From Haoranjiania flava (GTDB taxonomy: Bacteria; Bacteroidota; Bacteroidia; Chitinophagales; Chitinophagaceae), in contig NZ_JAOTPL010000009.1 in the NCBI RefSeq assembly GCF_025631005.1, forward strand, positions 65,529-129,528: 64,000 nt of DNA. Reading direction: 5' to 3'. The position numbers and the translations under genes are program-made. Below the pieces are notes generated by a model, which was not told where the DNA came from, did not search any database, and saw only the letters and a program-made list of their open reading frames with translations. Numbering within the stretch: the stretch's first letter is position 1; each line of letters begins with the position of its first letter. This document shows, in pieces, positions 7,171-16,394 of the stretch.

Positions 7171-8592
7171 ATGAAAAAACTAAAGATCACCGGCAAGGAA
7201 CTAAGAGCAATCGGCTATCCCGAAGGGCCTGTGGTAAGCCTGGCAATAAATATTGCCAAAAAATTTTTTAAGCACAATACCAGGGAGCAGGCGTTAAAGA
7301 TATTAAAAGATGTATTGGATAAACCCCAGGCTTTCCTGGAAGATGAACGACTCGCGCCGGTTGCCTTACAATTAAAACCTGCCGCAAAGACCGAACTTTA
7401 TGAAACATCCTTAAACAACCAGGGTGTACCTTTTAATATTTTCGGAGCCGAATTTATTGAAGAAGGCGCCACGAGCCAGATGTATACAGCAGCCAAACTA
7501 CCTGTAGCCGTCATCGGTGCACTGATGCCAGATGCGCACCACGGATATGGATTACCTATCGGCGGCGTACTGGCTACAGCCAACGAAGTAATCCCTTATG
7601 GAGTGGGTGTAGACATTGGTTGCAGGATGTGCCTGTCGGTCTTTAACATCGATCCTAAAGCATTAAAGGAAAAAGAAAATTACTTTGCAAGAGAAATAAT
7701 TGAAAATACTAAATTCGGCAGCGGCGCACAGTTAGACAAAGCTGCTGACCATGCTGTGATGGAAAATAAAGCATTTTACGAGCATGGTCTGCTGAGAAGC
7801 CTGCACACAAAAGCCTGGAAGCAGCTCGGCACCAGCGGTTCAGGAAATCATTTTGTAGAGTTTGGCGAAGTGATCATAGAGGAAGATGATGAAATATTAG
7901 GTATTCCCAAAGGCAAATATACAGGCTTGCTATCGCACTCCGGCTCGCGTGGGCTGGGAGCCAGTATTGCCGGCCACTATACCAAATTGGCTATGCAAAA
8001 AAGAAGGCTGCCTGCAGAAGCCAGGAACCTCGCCTGGCTTTCATTGGATGAGCAGGAAGGGCAGGAATACTGGATAGCCATGAACCTGGCGGGCGAGTAT
8101 GCAAGCGCCTGCCACCACATTATTCATGAAAAAATAGCCAGGCAGTTGGGCGAGCGGCCGGTAAAGATGGTAGAGAACCACCACAATTTTGCTTGGAAGG
8201 AAAAATTTGAAAACCGTGATGTGATTGTGCACAGGAAAGGAGCCACACCGGCGGGTAAAGATGTGCTGGGCATCATCCCCGGCAGTATGACAGCCAACGG
8301 CTATATTGTAAAAGGCAAAGGAAATGAGGCTTCAGTGAATTCTGCTTCACACGGAGCAGGAAGAAAGATGAGCCGGACCAAAGCAATGGAGACCATTTCA
8401 CACAGTGAATTAAAAGAAGCTTTACATAAATCCGGTGTTAAACTGCTTGGCGCCGGGTTGGACGAAGCGCCTTTTGCCTATAAAGACATTGACGCGGTAA
8501 TGCGCGCCCAGAACAATCTTGTTGACATTGTTGGCAGCTTTAAACCAAAGATTGTAAAGATGGATGGCGCCGCACCGGGTACGAAAGCATAA
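7171..8592 (+). CDS. rtcB: RNA-splicing ligase RtcB
   Basis: A 473-residue RtcB-family RNA ligase. It joins RNA 2',3'-cyclic phosphate (or 3'-phosphate) ends to 5'-OH ends using GTP and Mn2+. Metal and guanylylation motifs are visible in order: GVDIGCRM near residue 150 (metal Cys), SGNHFVEFG near 225, HSGSRG near 256, NHHNFAWKE near 335, HRKGATPAG near 352, and NSASHGAGRKMSR near 390 with the His that takes GMP. The length is normal. The start codon is fixed by the end of repeat unit 4. No archease gene is visible nearby; the upstream neighbour is an AAA ATPase with the same type of leader, so an RNA-repair pairing is possible but not shown. Confidence 0.95.
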   Translation: MKKLKITGKELRAIGYPEGPVVSLAINIAKKFFKHNTREQALKILKDVLDKPQAFLEDERLAPVALQLKPAAKTELYETSLNNQGVPFNIFGAEFIEEGATSQMYTAAKLPVAVIGALMPDAHHGYGLPIGGVLATANEVIPYGVGVDIGCRMCLSVFNIDPKALKEKENYFAREIIENTKFGSGAQLDKAADHAVMENKAFYEHGLLRSLHTKAWKQLGTSGSGNHFVEFGEVIIEEDDEILGIPKGKYTGLLSHSGSRGLGASIAGHYTKLAMQKRRLPAEARNLAWLSLDEQEGQEYWIAMNLAGEYASACHHIIHEKIARQLGERPVKMVENHHNFAWKEKFENRDVIVHRKGATPAGKDVLGIIPGSMTANGYIVKGKGNEASVNSASHGAGRKMSRTKAMETISHSELKEALHKSGVKLLGAGLDEAPFAYKDIDAVMRAQNNLVDIVGSFKPKIVKMDGAAPGTKA

Positions 8593-8626
8593 GAATATCC
8601 CAGGAGGGGAATGATCTTATCCAACG

Positions 8627-8815
8627 CTATTCCTCATTATTTGTTTTTTCTTTTTTGCCGGGGTTGTTATCCAGGCTTTTTTTAAAATCTTCCAGCTCAC
8701 CCGGCTTCTTACCATCTGTAGGCAGGTGATGCATTTCAGGCTCTTCTTTACACTGCTCTTCTGCCAGCTTTTTGGCAACAGATTTTACATTTTTATCTTC
8801 TCTATTTTCGTTCAT
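8627..8815 (-). CDS. Small hydrophilic hypothetical protein
   Basis: A 62-residue, very charged protein starting at the ATG at 8815 (a longer frame to 8881 adds a hydrophobic stretch that looks like intergenic sequence). It is rich in Lys, Glu, Asp and Asn, has one Cys, and lacks hydrophobic segments, so it is probably disordered. It faces rtcB convergently, with 34 bp between the stops. I do not recognise the family; similar short acidic-basic proteins are common in Chitinophagaceae. Confidence 0.45.
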   Translation of the reverse strand: MNENREDKNVKSVAKKLAEEQCKEEPEMHHLPTDGKKPGELEDFKKSLDNNPGKKEKTNNEE

Positions 8816-8998
8816 GACTATCTGTTTTAATGTAGGTAATGTATGCAATTTAATCAAAAGCATAAACAATGCCACAAACAAGTGCTGGGTCTATAGTGCC
8901 GATTTTTTGATTTAGACTATGTGCGTGCTCTATACAGATTGCGCATTGCAGAGGAGGTTACCTGCAACCTGATTTTATTGGCAGTACCGCATCAACCT

Positions 8999-9059
8999 GG
9001 CGCTTTGTAGCAGCGACAATGCGTATGCAAAGCAAATAAACAGAGATAAACAAAGCGCC
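8999..9059. repeat. 10-bp inverted repeat in an intergenic region
   Basis: GGCGCTTTGT at 8999-9008 and its exact complement ACAAAGCGCC at 9050-9059 enclose 41 nt. It lies downstream of the alkaline phosphatase gene. It may be part of a transcript end or a binding site; there is no T run. The remaining sequence of 8816-9139 holds nothing I can name. Confidence 0.35.
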
Positions 9060-9139
9060 CTTGGATCATTGGCAACAAATTACTGTAGATCAAGCCGGTA
9101 TTCCTTTTTTTCCTACTTGGTTATATGAGGAAATTTGTT

Positions 9140-10546
9140 TTACGCCATTATGCCTGCCGCTTTCAAAAGGAAATTGTGCAGTTCGTAGTTTTTTACAAAA
9201 GGCAGCAGGTTCTCACTGCCGGGGCCAAACATCGTCAGCTCAACGTAGTCTCCCGAGTGGTCCATAGAGCCGAAGCCGATGTTGAAATATTTCTGCTCCA
9301 TAATGGCCAGTTCCCTGAACGGAAGCTTGTAACTGTTATAAATACCCTCGCTATCGAGCTTTTGATAGCGCTTTAATAATTCCCCGGCCTCCTCTGTACT
9401 CACCCCAATGCCATGGGCCGCTTCAATTCTTTCCCTCACCTGCGCAGCCGTATTGTCTTTCGTGATCCCCATCAGTATCCAGTCGCTCGAATGTTTTACA
9501 CTTTGTAATTTATCAAAATTATCACCGGCCTTTGAGCCGTAAAACAGCCCGGGGTTAGCATTGCCGTGGTCGGTAGTTACTATCAGCAGGGTGTCTTTGT
9601 TGTTGTTTACAAAATCCATAGCTACTTTCAGCGCATCGTCAAAAGCTATCTGGTCGTAAAGCAGCGCTGCAGCATCATTGGCATGTGCTGCCCAGTCTAC
9701 CTTGCCGCCTTCTATCTGCATCACAAAGCCATTCTTGTTCCTGCTCAGTTGCTGCAGGGCAGTTTTGGCCATCTCTGCCAGCGTCGGCGTATTGCTGATC
9801 AGCGCAGCATCGTTTCTCCTGTCGATCTCGTAAGGCAGGCTTTCACCGTGGAATACGCCCAGCACAGGCGCTGAATTGGTTGCAGGGATGCTCAGCATCT
9901 CTTGCCTGTTGCGCACCACTTTAAAGCCGCTGTTGCGAAACAGGGAGAAAACATCCTGTTTATCTTTTCTTTTATCAGCGCTAAAAATATTTACCCCGCC
10001 GCCCATCATTACATCAAAACGGAGCTTATGATACTCAAGCGCAATATCTTCCATGGCGCTTCTTTTATTGCTGTTCACGCAGAAGCCCGCAGGCGTGGCA
10101 TGCGTGATGGGCACAGAGGTAACGCAGCCTACAGATTTTCCCTTTGCTTTGAATTTCTGCAGAATGGGTTTGTTAAAGCTGCCGTCGGCATTCACATTCA
10201 GCGAACCGTTGGGCACTCTTTTGCCGCCGCCCCACGAGGAGCTGGCCGCTGCAGAATCTGTAACAATGGAGCTGGCAGATGCCGTATCCATCAGCGCGCG
10301 CCTGGTGCCTTGCTGCTGCATCAGTTGGACCCAGTGGCTGTGGCGGCCTTCTTTCCTGTAAATGAGTGCATCGGCCATTTGCAAAGTGCCGTTGCTCATG
10401 CCGTCGCTCACCATAAAGATGATGTTCCTGGCCGTTTTGCCAGACCATTTTTGTGTGCGCGCTGCTGTTTGACCAATGCCGGGATTAATAAGCGCAGTGC
10501 CTAAAAACGCCAACGAACCATTCCTGAAAAAATCTCTTCTTCTCAT
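9140..10546 (-). CDS. Alkaline phosphatase (PhoA family), Tat-exported
   Basis: A 468-residue phosphomonoesterase. The N-terminus MRRRDFFRNG is a twin-arginine signal followed by a hydrophobic stretch, so it is exported folded, probably to the periplasm. The family signature VTDSAAAS places the phosphorylated Ser at residue 98. SDGM near 47, EGGKVDWAAHAND near 282, TTDHGNANPG near 327 and MDHSGDYVE near 429 give the usual zinc and magnesium ligands. It follows the GH20 gene on the same strand after an 80-bp gap and may serve the same nutrient cluster by releasing phosphate from sugar phosphates. It could equally be a general phosphate-scavenging enzyme; no Pho box was identified. Confidence 0.93.
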   Translation of the reverse strand: MRRRDFFRNGSLAFLGTALINPGIGQTAARTQKWSGKTARNIIFMVSDGMSNGTLQMADALIYRKEGRHSHWVQLMQQQGTRRALMDTASASSIVTDSAAASSSWGGGKRVPNGSLNVNADGSFNKPILQKFKAKGKSVGCVTSVPITHATPAGFCVNSNKRSAMEDIALEYHKLRFDVMMGGGVNIFSADKRKDKQDVFSLFRNSGFKVVRNRQEMLSIPATNSAPVLGVFHGESLPYEIDRRNDAALISNTPTLAEMAKTALQQLSRNKNGFVMQIEGGKVDWAAHANDAAALLYDQIAFDDALKVAMDFVNNNKDTLLIVTTDHGNANPGLFYGSKAGDNFDKLQSVKHSSDWILMGITKDNTAAQVRERIEAAHGIGVSTEEAGELLKRYQKLDSEGIYNSYKLPFRELAIMEQKYFNIGFGSMDHSGDYVELTMFGPGSENLLPFVKNYELHNFLLKAAGIMA

Positions 10547-10626
10547 GCTTTAAAATTATAATTAAAATATTAATTTGTTGTAATCTATCTAAGAATATTA
10601 TGATCCAGTAAAACAGATTAAAAAAC

Positions 10627-12192
10627 TTAGGGTAAATTATAATTTTTAGATTTCCAATAGTTTATCAGGTAAGAGATATTCTTTTCAAATCTTGGAAAGT
10701 CTTTATGCTGTGCGTTTGTCCATCCAGACTCTGCATAAGCTGCGATACGCGGAAAAGTCTGATATGTAATATCATTAAAAGTGGGAGTCCACTCACTCCA
10801 CATGTGCGTACCAAGGCCTATTATCAGTTTCTGCTGGGCTGTATTTAAACCTGGGGGAACCGGTTTAAATCCGTACGCCTTTTTTAAATCAATTTGCTGA
10901 TAAGTATAATCCAGATAAGTAAATCGGTGATCCGAATTAATAATTTCATAGCCTCTATCTATGCCGAACAGCAAATCTTTAGCCTCGCCCTTCCAAAATT
11001 GGACTATCGCATTTTTAGACAATGATGTATTTGCATTTTCTTCATTTGCCCATTCATGTACGTTTTTCCCCAATATCTCGTTCCATCCTATTATCCTTTT
11101 ACCCAAAGAATCTTCTACAAATTTTGATACTTCGTTTGTAAAGTGAACATGTAGATCATAATAGTTTTTGATAGCATGCTTAGTCATATAATCCTGCACC
11201 AATTTAGAGTTCTTCCATTGATCAAATCTCACTTCATCGCCTCCTATATGGATATATTGCGAAGGAAATAATTCTGAAACCTCTCGCAAAACCTGGTGAA
11301 TGAAATGTTTGGCCCTTTCGTCACTAACGTCTAAAACTGCACTTTCAACTCCGAAACGGGTTGGAATCCTAATTTTTTGCTTGGTCGTTCCCAAATAAGG
11401 ATAGCTGGCAATTGCCGCAGAAGTATGCCCAGGCATACTAATTTCGGGAATAATCGTAATCTGGCGCTCGGCAGCATAAGCGATAATTTCTTTTATGTCT
11501 TCCTGAGTATAAAAACCACTATGCGCTTTGTAGTCCGAAACTTCGCTCTTCCATTTTTTTCCGCTATCGTTTATCTGCGTACTATCTCTTTTAGAACCTA
11601 TTTGAGTCAGTAATGGAAATGCTTTAATTTCTATTCTCCAGCCCGCATCATTAGTTAAATGCCAATGGAATTTATTCATTTTTAATAAGGCCATTTCATC
11701 CAGAAGCTTCTTTACAACTTCCTTTCCATGAAAATAGCGGGCTTCGTCCAGCATAAACGATCGCCATTTAAAGGCGGGCTCATCTTTAATGGTCACCAAA
11801 GGGATTTCAATTGATTTGAGGATAAGCTGATTTAAGCTTTGAATTCCGTAAAAAATGCCTGCCTCGGTAGTCGCTTTTATTTCTACTTTGTTTTCAAAAG
11901 TAGAAAGCTCATATGATTCCGAATTATCAGATGCGTTTGCGCTCAACAGCAGATTAATCTGAACTCCCTTTTTCCAGGTAGTTTTTAAAATCCCTCTTTC
12001 ATTAAGTATTTTCTGTAAATATGTCTTCTGATTTGAATTACCAACTATGTATACGCCTTTAGAAAAATTTAATGCACCTTTTTTTACCATTACATTATTT
12101 GGATAAGGAACTATGAATAGTTCTGTTTGCGCTAAAATGGTATTACTGACTAATAAAGCCAGAAAAAGATGTATTAAATTCAAATATTTCAT
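10627..12192 (-). CDS. Beta-N-acetylhexosaminidase, GH20
   Basis: A 521-residue secreted GH20 enzyme that removes terminal beta-GlcNAc or GalNAc. The start at 12192 gives a clean signal peptide ending NTILAQ; an earlier in-frame start at 12219 only adds nine residues. An N-terminal GH20b domain covers about residues 22-130. The catalytic TIM barrel begins with ARYFHGKE and HWHLTNDAGWRIEIK. HIGGDEVRF near residue 318 contains the Asp-Glu pair of substrate-assisted catalysis. It lies downstream of the SusC/SusD genes and is separated from the BACON lipoprotein gene by a mobile-looking 134-bp inverted-repeat element. Confidence 0.93.
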   Translation of the reverse strand: MKYLNLIHLFLALLVSNTILAQTELFIVPYPNNVMVKKGALNFSKGVYIVGNSNQKTYLQKILNERGILKTTWKKGVQINLLLSANASDNSESYELSTFENKVEIKATTEAGIFYGIQSLNQLILKSIEIPLVTIKDEPAFKWRSFMLDEARYFHGKEVVKKLLDEMALLKMNKFHWHLTNDAGWRIEIKAFPLLTQIGSKRDSTQINDSGKKWKSEVSDYKAHSGFYTQEDIKEIIAYAAERQITIIPEISMPGHTSAAIASYPYLGTTKQKIRIPTRFGVESAVLDVSDERAKHFIHQVLREVSELFPSQYIHIGGDEVRFDQWKNSKLVQDYMTKHAIKNYYDLHVHFTNEVSKFVEDSLGKRIIGWNEILGKNVHEWANEENANTSLSKNAIVQFWKGEAKDLLFGIDRGYEIINSDHRFTYLDYTYQQIDLKKAYGFKPVPPGLNTAQQKLIIGLGTHMWSEWTPTFNDITYQTFPRIAAYAESGWTNAQHKDFPRFEKNISYLINYWKSKNYNLP

Positions 12193-12206
12193 AAAATGGT
12201 TTATAA

Positions 12207-12340
12207 GAGGATGTCTCAAAAGTTTTTTTCATCGTTCATCCCGAATCATCAGGAGCGCTTAAGAAAGAAATTCCTACCACCCGGTAAACAAGTCTCCTTA
12301 AGATGGTTGAAATGACATTTTTTTATTTTGCGACACCCTC
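12207..12340. mobile_element. MITE-like imperfect palindrome between GH20 and BACON genes
   Basis: The ends are inverted repeats: 5' GAGGATGTCTCAAAAG against the complement of the 3' end, GAGGGTGTCGCAAAAT (13 of 16 match). The palindrome continues inward through A/T tracts, CATCC/TCATTTC-like segments and two CTTAAG sites. It has no coding capacity. Elements of this type, with GAGGnTGTC ends, recur between Bacteroidota genes and can fold as long hairpins; it may also terminate transcription on either side. No clear target duplication was found. Confidence 0.55.
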
Positions 12341-12351
12341 ATTTATTTTAA

Positions 12352-14124
12352 CTATTGGGGAATTGCAGCTCCCATTACTGTTTTGCCAGATCGGCTTTTT
12401 CCATTTTGATCAACAGATAGTAAATCGCTTTCCAAAGCCAGGTTTGAAGCTAAAATCTGTAGTTGCAATGTACTCATTCCAGACTTTGCAGCTGCGCTTC
12501 CAGAATTTGCCAATGGGACGGTTTGTCCGAAACCTCCATATCTTCCGAAAGGATTAAATGCAGTAGTCGGATCGAAACTTTGACGAGCATCCAAAACACC
12601 ATCATAATTGAATACTCCTGTTCCAATAACGGAAGAACGGGAGATATTTGTGCCTCCTACTTCTGCTGTTGCTCCGGTGTTGCCAGAGACAATGGAATTA
12701 TAAATATTTAAGATATTGGCATGAGCCGGATTATTGTAAATTGCGGATCCCGCAGGTACTCCCGTATTGCCTTGTCCACCGTCATTATTAGAAACTGTTG
12801 AATTAACCAAGTCTACTGTACAAACCCCATACAGAGATATACCCGCTCCAAACGCAGACCCATTGTTCTTATTACCATAAATGGTACTGTTAACTATAAC
12901 AAATTTAGATTTCTCTCGGGCATATATACCTGCTCCGGTACGGGTAGTAGCCCCCATAGTCCCCACTTCGTTATTCGCTATGGTAACATTAAACAGATAA
13001 TTATATGAAGTTCTGGCTGTATTTATGGCATATATTCCACCGCCTACACCACCGCCTCTGTTCCCTACTACTTCACTATCATACATGTAAAGTGTCGAAC
13101 CATCATTCCAGATTCCTGCTCCGTTTGTTGTAGCTACTAAGCCTGAATTACTGGACACAGAACTATTTCTAAACGTTACATGGGCATTACCTGTTAAAAA
13201 CACCCCAGCACAATGAGTAGAAGTTTCATTATTGGAAATGATACTATTCTTAATTTCTACTTTACTACCTGCCACAACCAGCCCCCCACCGAAACTTCTG
13301 TTCACTGCGATTCCGTTTATTATAACTGAGCTGTTTGCAGAATGCGCACTTCCATCTCTGATAGTAAAACCATCCATTTCCACTTTTTTATCCTGTTCCG
13401 GCAATGCTGTAATAACCATAGTATGATAAACCTTTCCAGTTGCCAACTGACCACTTAAGGTGGTTTTATTAATTTCCGGATTAGCAACCGCACCAACCGT
13501 TGCCTGTTCCGGATAACCGCCTATAAGCTTCACATTTTGTGTTATCTCAAATGTCTTATCCTTATCAGCAGAAGTATTTCCTCCGGTTATAGTAACCTTT
13601 GGCTTATAAGTTCCCGCTGCTACATGGATAATATCTCCGCTTAAGGCTCTGTCTAAAGCTGCATCTAAAGTTGTTGATTTACTCCACGATAGCCCGTCAC
13701 TTTCTTCCAAACCATCTGTCCGTACGTAAAAATGACGAGTATAGTCTGGTGCCGGATCGCCTGCATTTTGAATAATGGTAAGCTCTGTTTTATCTTTTCC
13801 TGTGATATAGGCTTCCAATGTCGCCTGACGTTCGGTAGTCGTTCTGTTTTTTTGGATGGCCACTCTAACCTTATCATCTGCAGAACCATTGGCATTTAAT
13901 ATAGACAACCATTTAGCCGCAGTTTTAACACGCCACGGTAAATTTGATTTTAAATCTACCTCAATAGTATCTATATCATTACCCACTCTTACTTCCTGCT
14001 GTTCGAAACTGATTTCTGGTGTTTTGGGCGTAAAACTCTCCTGATCTATTTTTCGACAGGCAACTATACTCATAAAAAACAGTATCATGCCCAGTAACTG
14101 AAATATTATCGATTTTTTTATCAT
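12352..14124 (-). CDS. BACON-domain, parallel beta-helix surface lipoprotein
   Basis: A 590-residue lipoprotein. The signal peptide ends in the lipobox MSIVAC, with lipidated Cys23. Residues of about 35-118 form a BACON domain (SNLPWRVKTAAKWLSI is typical), a carbohydrate-associated module common in polysaccharide loci. From about 130 a CBM-like start (FYVRTDG...SWSKSTTLDAALD) leads into a right-handed beta-helix with repeated GxGI, NSTI and NNE turns, like Pmp and pectate-lyase-like proteins. No catalytic residues can be assigned, so it may bind a glycan rather than cut it. It is encoded directly after the phosphodiester glycosidase (12-bp gap) within the Sus cluster. Confidence 0.8.
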   Translation of the reverse strand: MIKKSIIFQLLGMILFFMSIVACRKIDQESFTPKTPEISFEQQEVRVGNDIDTIEVDLKSNLPWRVKTAAKWLSILNANGSADDKVRVAIQKNRTTTERQATLEAYITGKDKTELTIIQNAGDPAPDYTRHFYVRTDGLEESDGLSWSKSTTLDAALDRALSGDIIHVAAGTYKPKVTITGGNTSADKDKTFEITQNVKLIGGYPEQATVGAVANPEINKTTLSGQLATGKVYHTMVITALPEQDKKVEMDGFTIRDGSAHSANSSVIINGIAVNRSFGGGLVVAGSKVEIKNSIISNNETSTHCAGVFLTGNAHVTFRNSSVSSNSGLVATTNGAGIWNDGSTLYMYDSEVVGNRGGGVGGGIYAINTARTSYNYLFNVTIANNEVGTMGATTRTGAGIYAREKSKFVIVNSTIYGNKNNGSAFGAGISLYGVCTVDLVNSTVSNNDGGQGNTGVPAGSAIYNNPAHANILNIYNSIVSGNTGATAEVGGTNISRSSVIGTGVFNYDGVLDARQSFDPTTAFNPFGRYGGFGQTVPLANSGSAAAKSGMSTLQLQILASNLALESDLLSVDQNGKSRSGKTVMGAAIPQ

Positions 14125-14136
14125 GATTATATGTAT

Positions 14137-15087
14137 TTAATTGGTAACAGAAACCACTATTAAACCATTAGCTACAGATCTTTCCTTACCTCCATTATCT
14201 GTTGGCCAGTTTCTTACAGCAAATCTGCCTGCGCCAAAAGACGGAGTTGTTCTTATGAAGAAAGTGCTTGAACCTCCTCCATCCAGATTAATAGCCTGAT
14301 AAGCTCCGAGCGCTTTCATAAATTTCGCTAAATCATCATAATTCATTCCATTAGAATAATGAAAATTGCGGCCGTCTACTACCAGCATATAAACCTTTGT
14401 TCCATCCTGATTTACCCCAATACACGTTCTGGGCTCCAATCTCTTATCAACCTGCTGAACAGCAACCCCATCTTTCAATAAGGTAACTCTTCCGCCTACT
14501 GCTTCCTGAATGATATTTTTGATATCCGGATACATCTGTTGATCACCAATAACCGCCTTACCATCTTTGGTAATTGCAAAAAATGTATTTACGGCATCTG
14601 TAACTGTAGTTTTGATAGCCAGACCTTCTTTATACACAATTCCCTGTGGTACTCCGGTGTCCATATTGTAGAAATCTGCATTGATACCAGCCCACACTTT
14701 ATGGCCTTCAAAGTCTTCGTATATTGCCTGCTTTGTCATAGGTTGCATACCAAATGAAGGTGAATTATTTGGTGTAGATACTTCAATTCTGATGCTGGGG
14801 CTTGTTAAATCTATTTCAAAAACAAAAGCCTTTATGGATAAGCCGGTAGTAGACAAGTAACGGATTTCGGTAGCTTCCAGTCCGTCGATAAGCTTATATG
14901 TTGTATCGGTAGTGATACGGGCTATAAGATCGCTGTTGTTGACAACTTTGGTTGCAACTGCTGTTTTCGGATTTGGGATAAACTGCTCATAGGCTTTAAT
15001 TAATCCTTCATTTTTGCTGCACCCTGTTGTGAACAGCATGGAGAATGAAAGTCCTATCGACAGAAAAATGTGATGTATATTTTTCAT
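14137..15087 (-). CDS. Phosphodiester glycosidase family lipoprotein (NAGPA-like)
   Basis: A 316-residue lipoprotein with lipobox FTTGC (Cys23). The C-terminal two thirds match the phosphodiester glycosidase / NAGPA (former DUF2233) domain: GINADFYNMDTGVPQG, LVVDGRNFHYSNGMNYDDL, and INLDGGGSSTFF near residue 270, the hallmark glycine-rich motif. Characterised members remove GlcNAc from a GlcNAc-1-phosphodiester, as the mammalian uncovering enzyme does. It lies between the SusD and BACON genes with 16- and 12-bp gaps, so it is co-transcribed. Its presence suggests that the cluster acts on a glycan with phosphodiester-linked sugars. Confidence 0.87.
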   Translation of the reverse strand: MKNIHHIFLSIGLSFSMLFTTGCSKNEGLIKAYEQFIPNPKTAVATKVVNNSDLIARITTDTTYKLIDGLEATEIRYLSTTGLSIKAFVFEIDLTSPSIRIEVSTPNNSPSFGMQPMTKQAIYEDFEGHKVWAGINADFYNMDTGVPQGIVYKEGLAIKTTVTDAVNTFFAITKDGKAVIGDQQMYPDIKNIIQEAVGGRVTLLKDGVAVQQVDKRLEPRTCIGVNQDGTKVYMLVVDGRNFHYSNGMNYDDLAKFMKALGAYQAINLDGGGSSTFFIRTTPSFGAGRFAVRNWPTDNGGKERSVANGLIVVSVTN

Positions 15088-15103
15088 TTTAACAATCTTT
15101 TAA

Positions 15104-16375
15104 TTAGTAGCCTGGATTAGGCTCAAGGTTAGTATTATATTGTAATTCACGGCCTGGGATAGGTAATACCGTCTGATAGTTTAAAATACCCAGTTTTTCG
15201 ACTGCCGTATTGGTACGCACCAAATCGTAATACCTAAAATTTTCTCCGAACAGTTCCAAGTTCCGCTCATTCAACATCGCTTCCTGGTATTGCTCATCGG
15301 AAGTAACCGATATATCAGTCAATCCCCGGTAACGGCGTAATTCGTTCAGCCTGTCAATGCCTTTGATTCTGCCTTGCGCTTCTGCGCTGATTAAATACAA
15401 TTCGGAAATTCTGGATATGATTACAGGATCCCGGCCGGTTTGGCCGCTGGGATATTTATTGATACAATAGGTTCCGGCAATATTTGTGATGGTAATATCC
15501 CTGCGCTTATCAGTGCCAGAATAGGCATCCACCATTTGCTGGGAAACCCGGTAAACGCCTTGCCCTTTGTTCGGGTGTGCATAGGAATAAAACAGGTCGG
15601 ATATATTGATGCTTGATTCTTCTGTCCGGTTTTCAAATGCAAAAATAATCTCGCTATTGGCCTGCTTTCTAAAGATTTTCTCAAAGCTGTCCAGTTTGTA
15701 TTTATTGGAGGTGATCAGCTTCTCAGCAATAGCCGCAGCTTCCGGCTTTTTATCCTGATACAAAAAGACCCTTGCTTTCAATGCTTCAACCGCATCTTTA
15801 GAGACATAATAATAGCTGGAGGATTCGCCTAACAACTCTTCTGCCGCATCGAGGTTCTCTTCTATAAATGCCCAGACTTCTTCTTTGGAATTTCTTGATA
15901 ATTTTTCCAGTGAATTTTTACGGTAAATAGGAACTCCGCCCCAGCGGGTCAGCAGGTTATAGTAGATCAGTGCCCGGAAGTAATAGGCTTCTCCTAAAGC
16001 GGTATTCCTTACACTGTTTGGAGCCTGGTTTTCGCATATCGAGATTACATTATTTACCTGATAAAGCGCACCATAATAGCCATTCCAGCCGTTGGAAACA
16101 ACGCCGGCAAGCGGACTTAGCTGCGAATTGATTAAATCAAGCGGTGAGCCCGAAGCGGTATGAAGATTTCCTCCCAGGATATCGAACAGGATAAAAGCAT
16201 GCACGCCCGGGTCATTCTGCATATCGTTGTACATGCCTATGCGTAATGCCGGCAAATCTTTTTCAGTGATTGCGTCCGGTGACATCGACGAGTGAGGATA
16301 GAGGTCCAGCTTATCGGCGCATGAACCTAAAAACATACCCGTGAGCAGCAATACAGATAAACATTTGTTTTTCAT
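15104..16375 (-). CDS. SusD/RagB-family outer-membrane lipoprotein
   Basis: A 423-residue SusD-like surface glycan-binding lipoprotein, Cys19 in the lipobox FLGSC. It has the N-terminal SusD-like helical domain with TPR-like repeats (GEAYYFRALIYYNLLTRWGG is the classic signature) and the C-terminal half with RISELYLISAEAQ and ELFGENFRYYDLVR. It is shorter than the usual 480-600 residues, which suggests small surface loops and perhaps a small ligand. It pairs with SusC, whose gene ends 19 bp upstream. Together they form the pedal-bin transporter. Confidence 0.93.
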   Translation of the reverse strand: MKNKCLSVLLLTGMFLGSCADKLDLYPHSSMSPDAITEKDLPALRIGMYNDMQNDPGVHAFILFDILGGNLHTASGSPLDLINSQLSPLAGVVSNGWNGYYGALYQVNNVISICENQAPNSVRNTALGEAYYFRALIYYNLLTRWGGVPIYRKNSLEKLSRNSKEEVWAFIEENLDAAEELLGESSSYYYVSKDAVEALKARVFLYQDKKPEAAAIAEKLITSNKYKLDSFEKIFRKQANSEIIFAFENRTEESSINISDLFYSYAHPNKGQGVYRVSQQMVDAYSGTDKRRDITITNIAGTYCINKYPSGQTGRDPVIISRISELYLISAEAQGRIKGIDRLNELRRYRGLTDISVTSDEQYQEAMLNERNLELFGENFRYYDLVRTNTAVEKLGILNYQTVLPIPGRELQYNTNLEPNPGY

Positions 16376-16394
16376 AATCGTAAGGATTTAATAA

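Noticed and set aside
9902..10504. 200-codon open frame on the + strand opposite the alkaline phosphatase
   Set aside because: It is a mirror frame of a well-supported gene, with no start context and a composition typical of antisense frames (His/Ala/Arg-rich).
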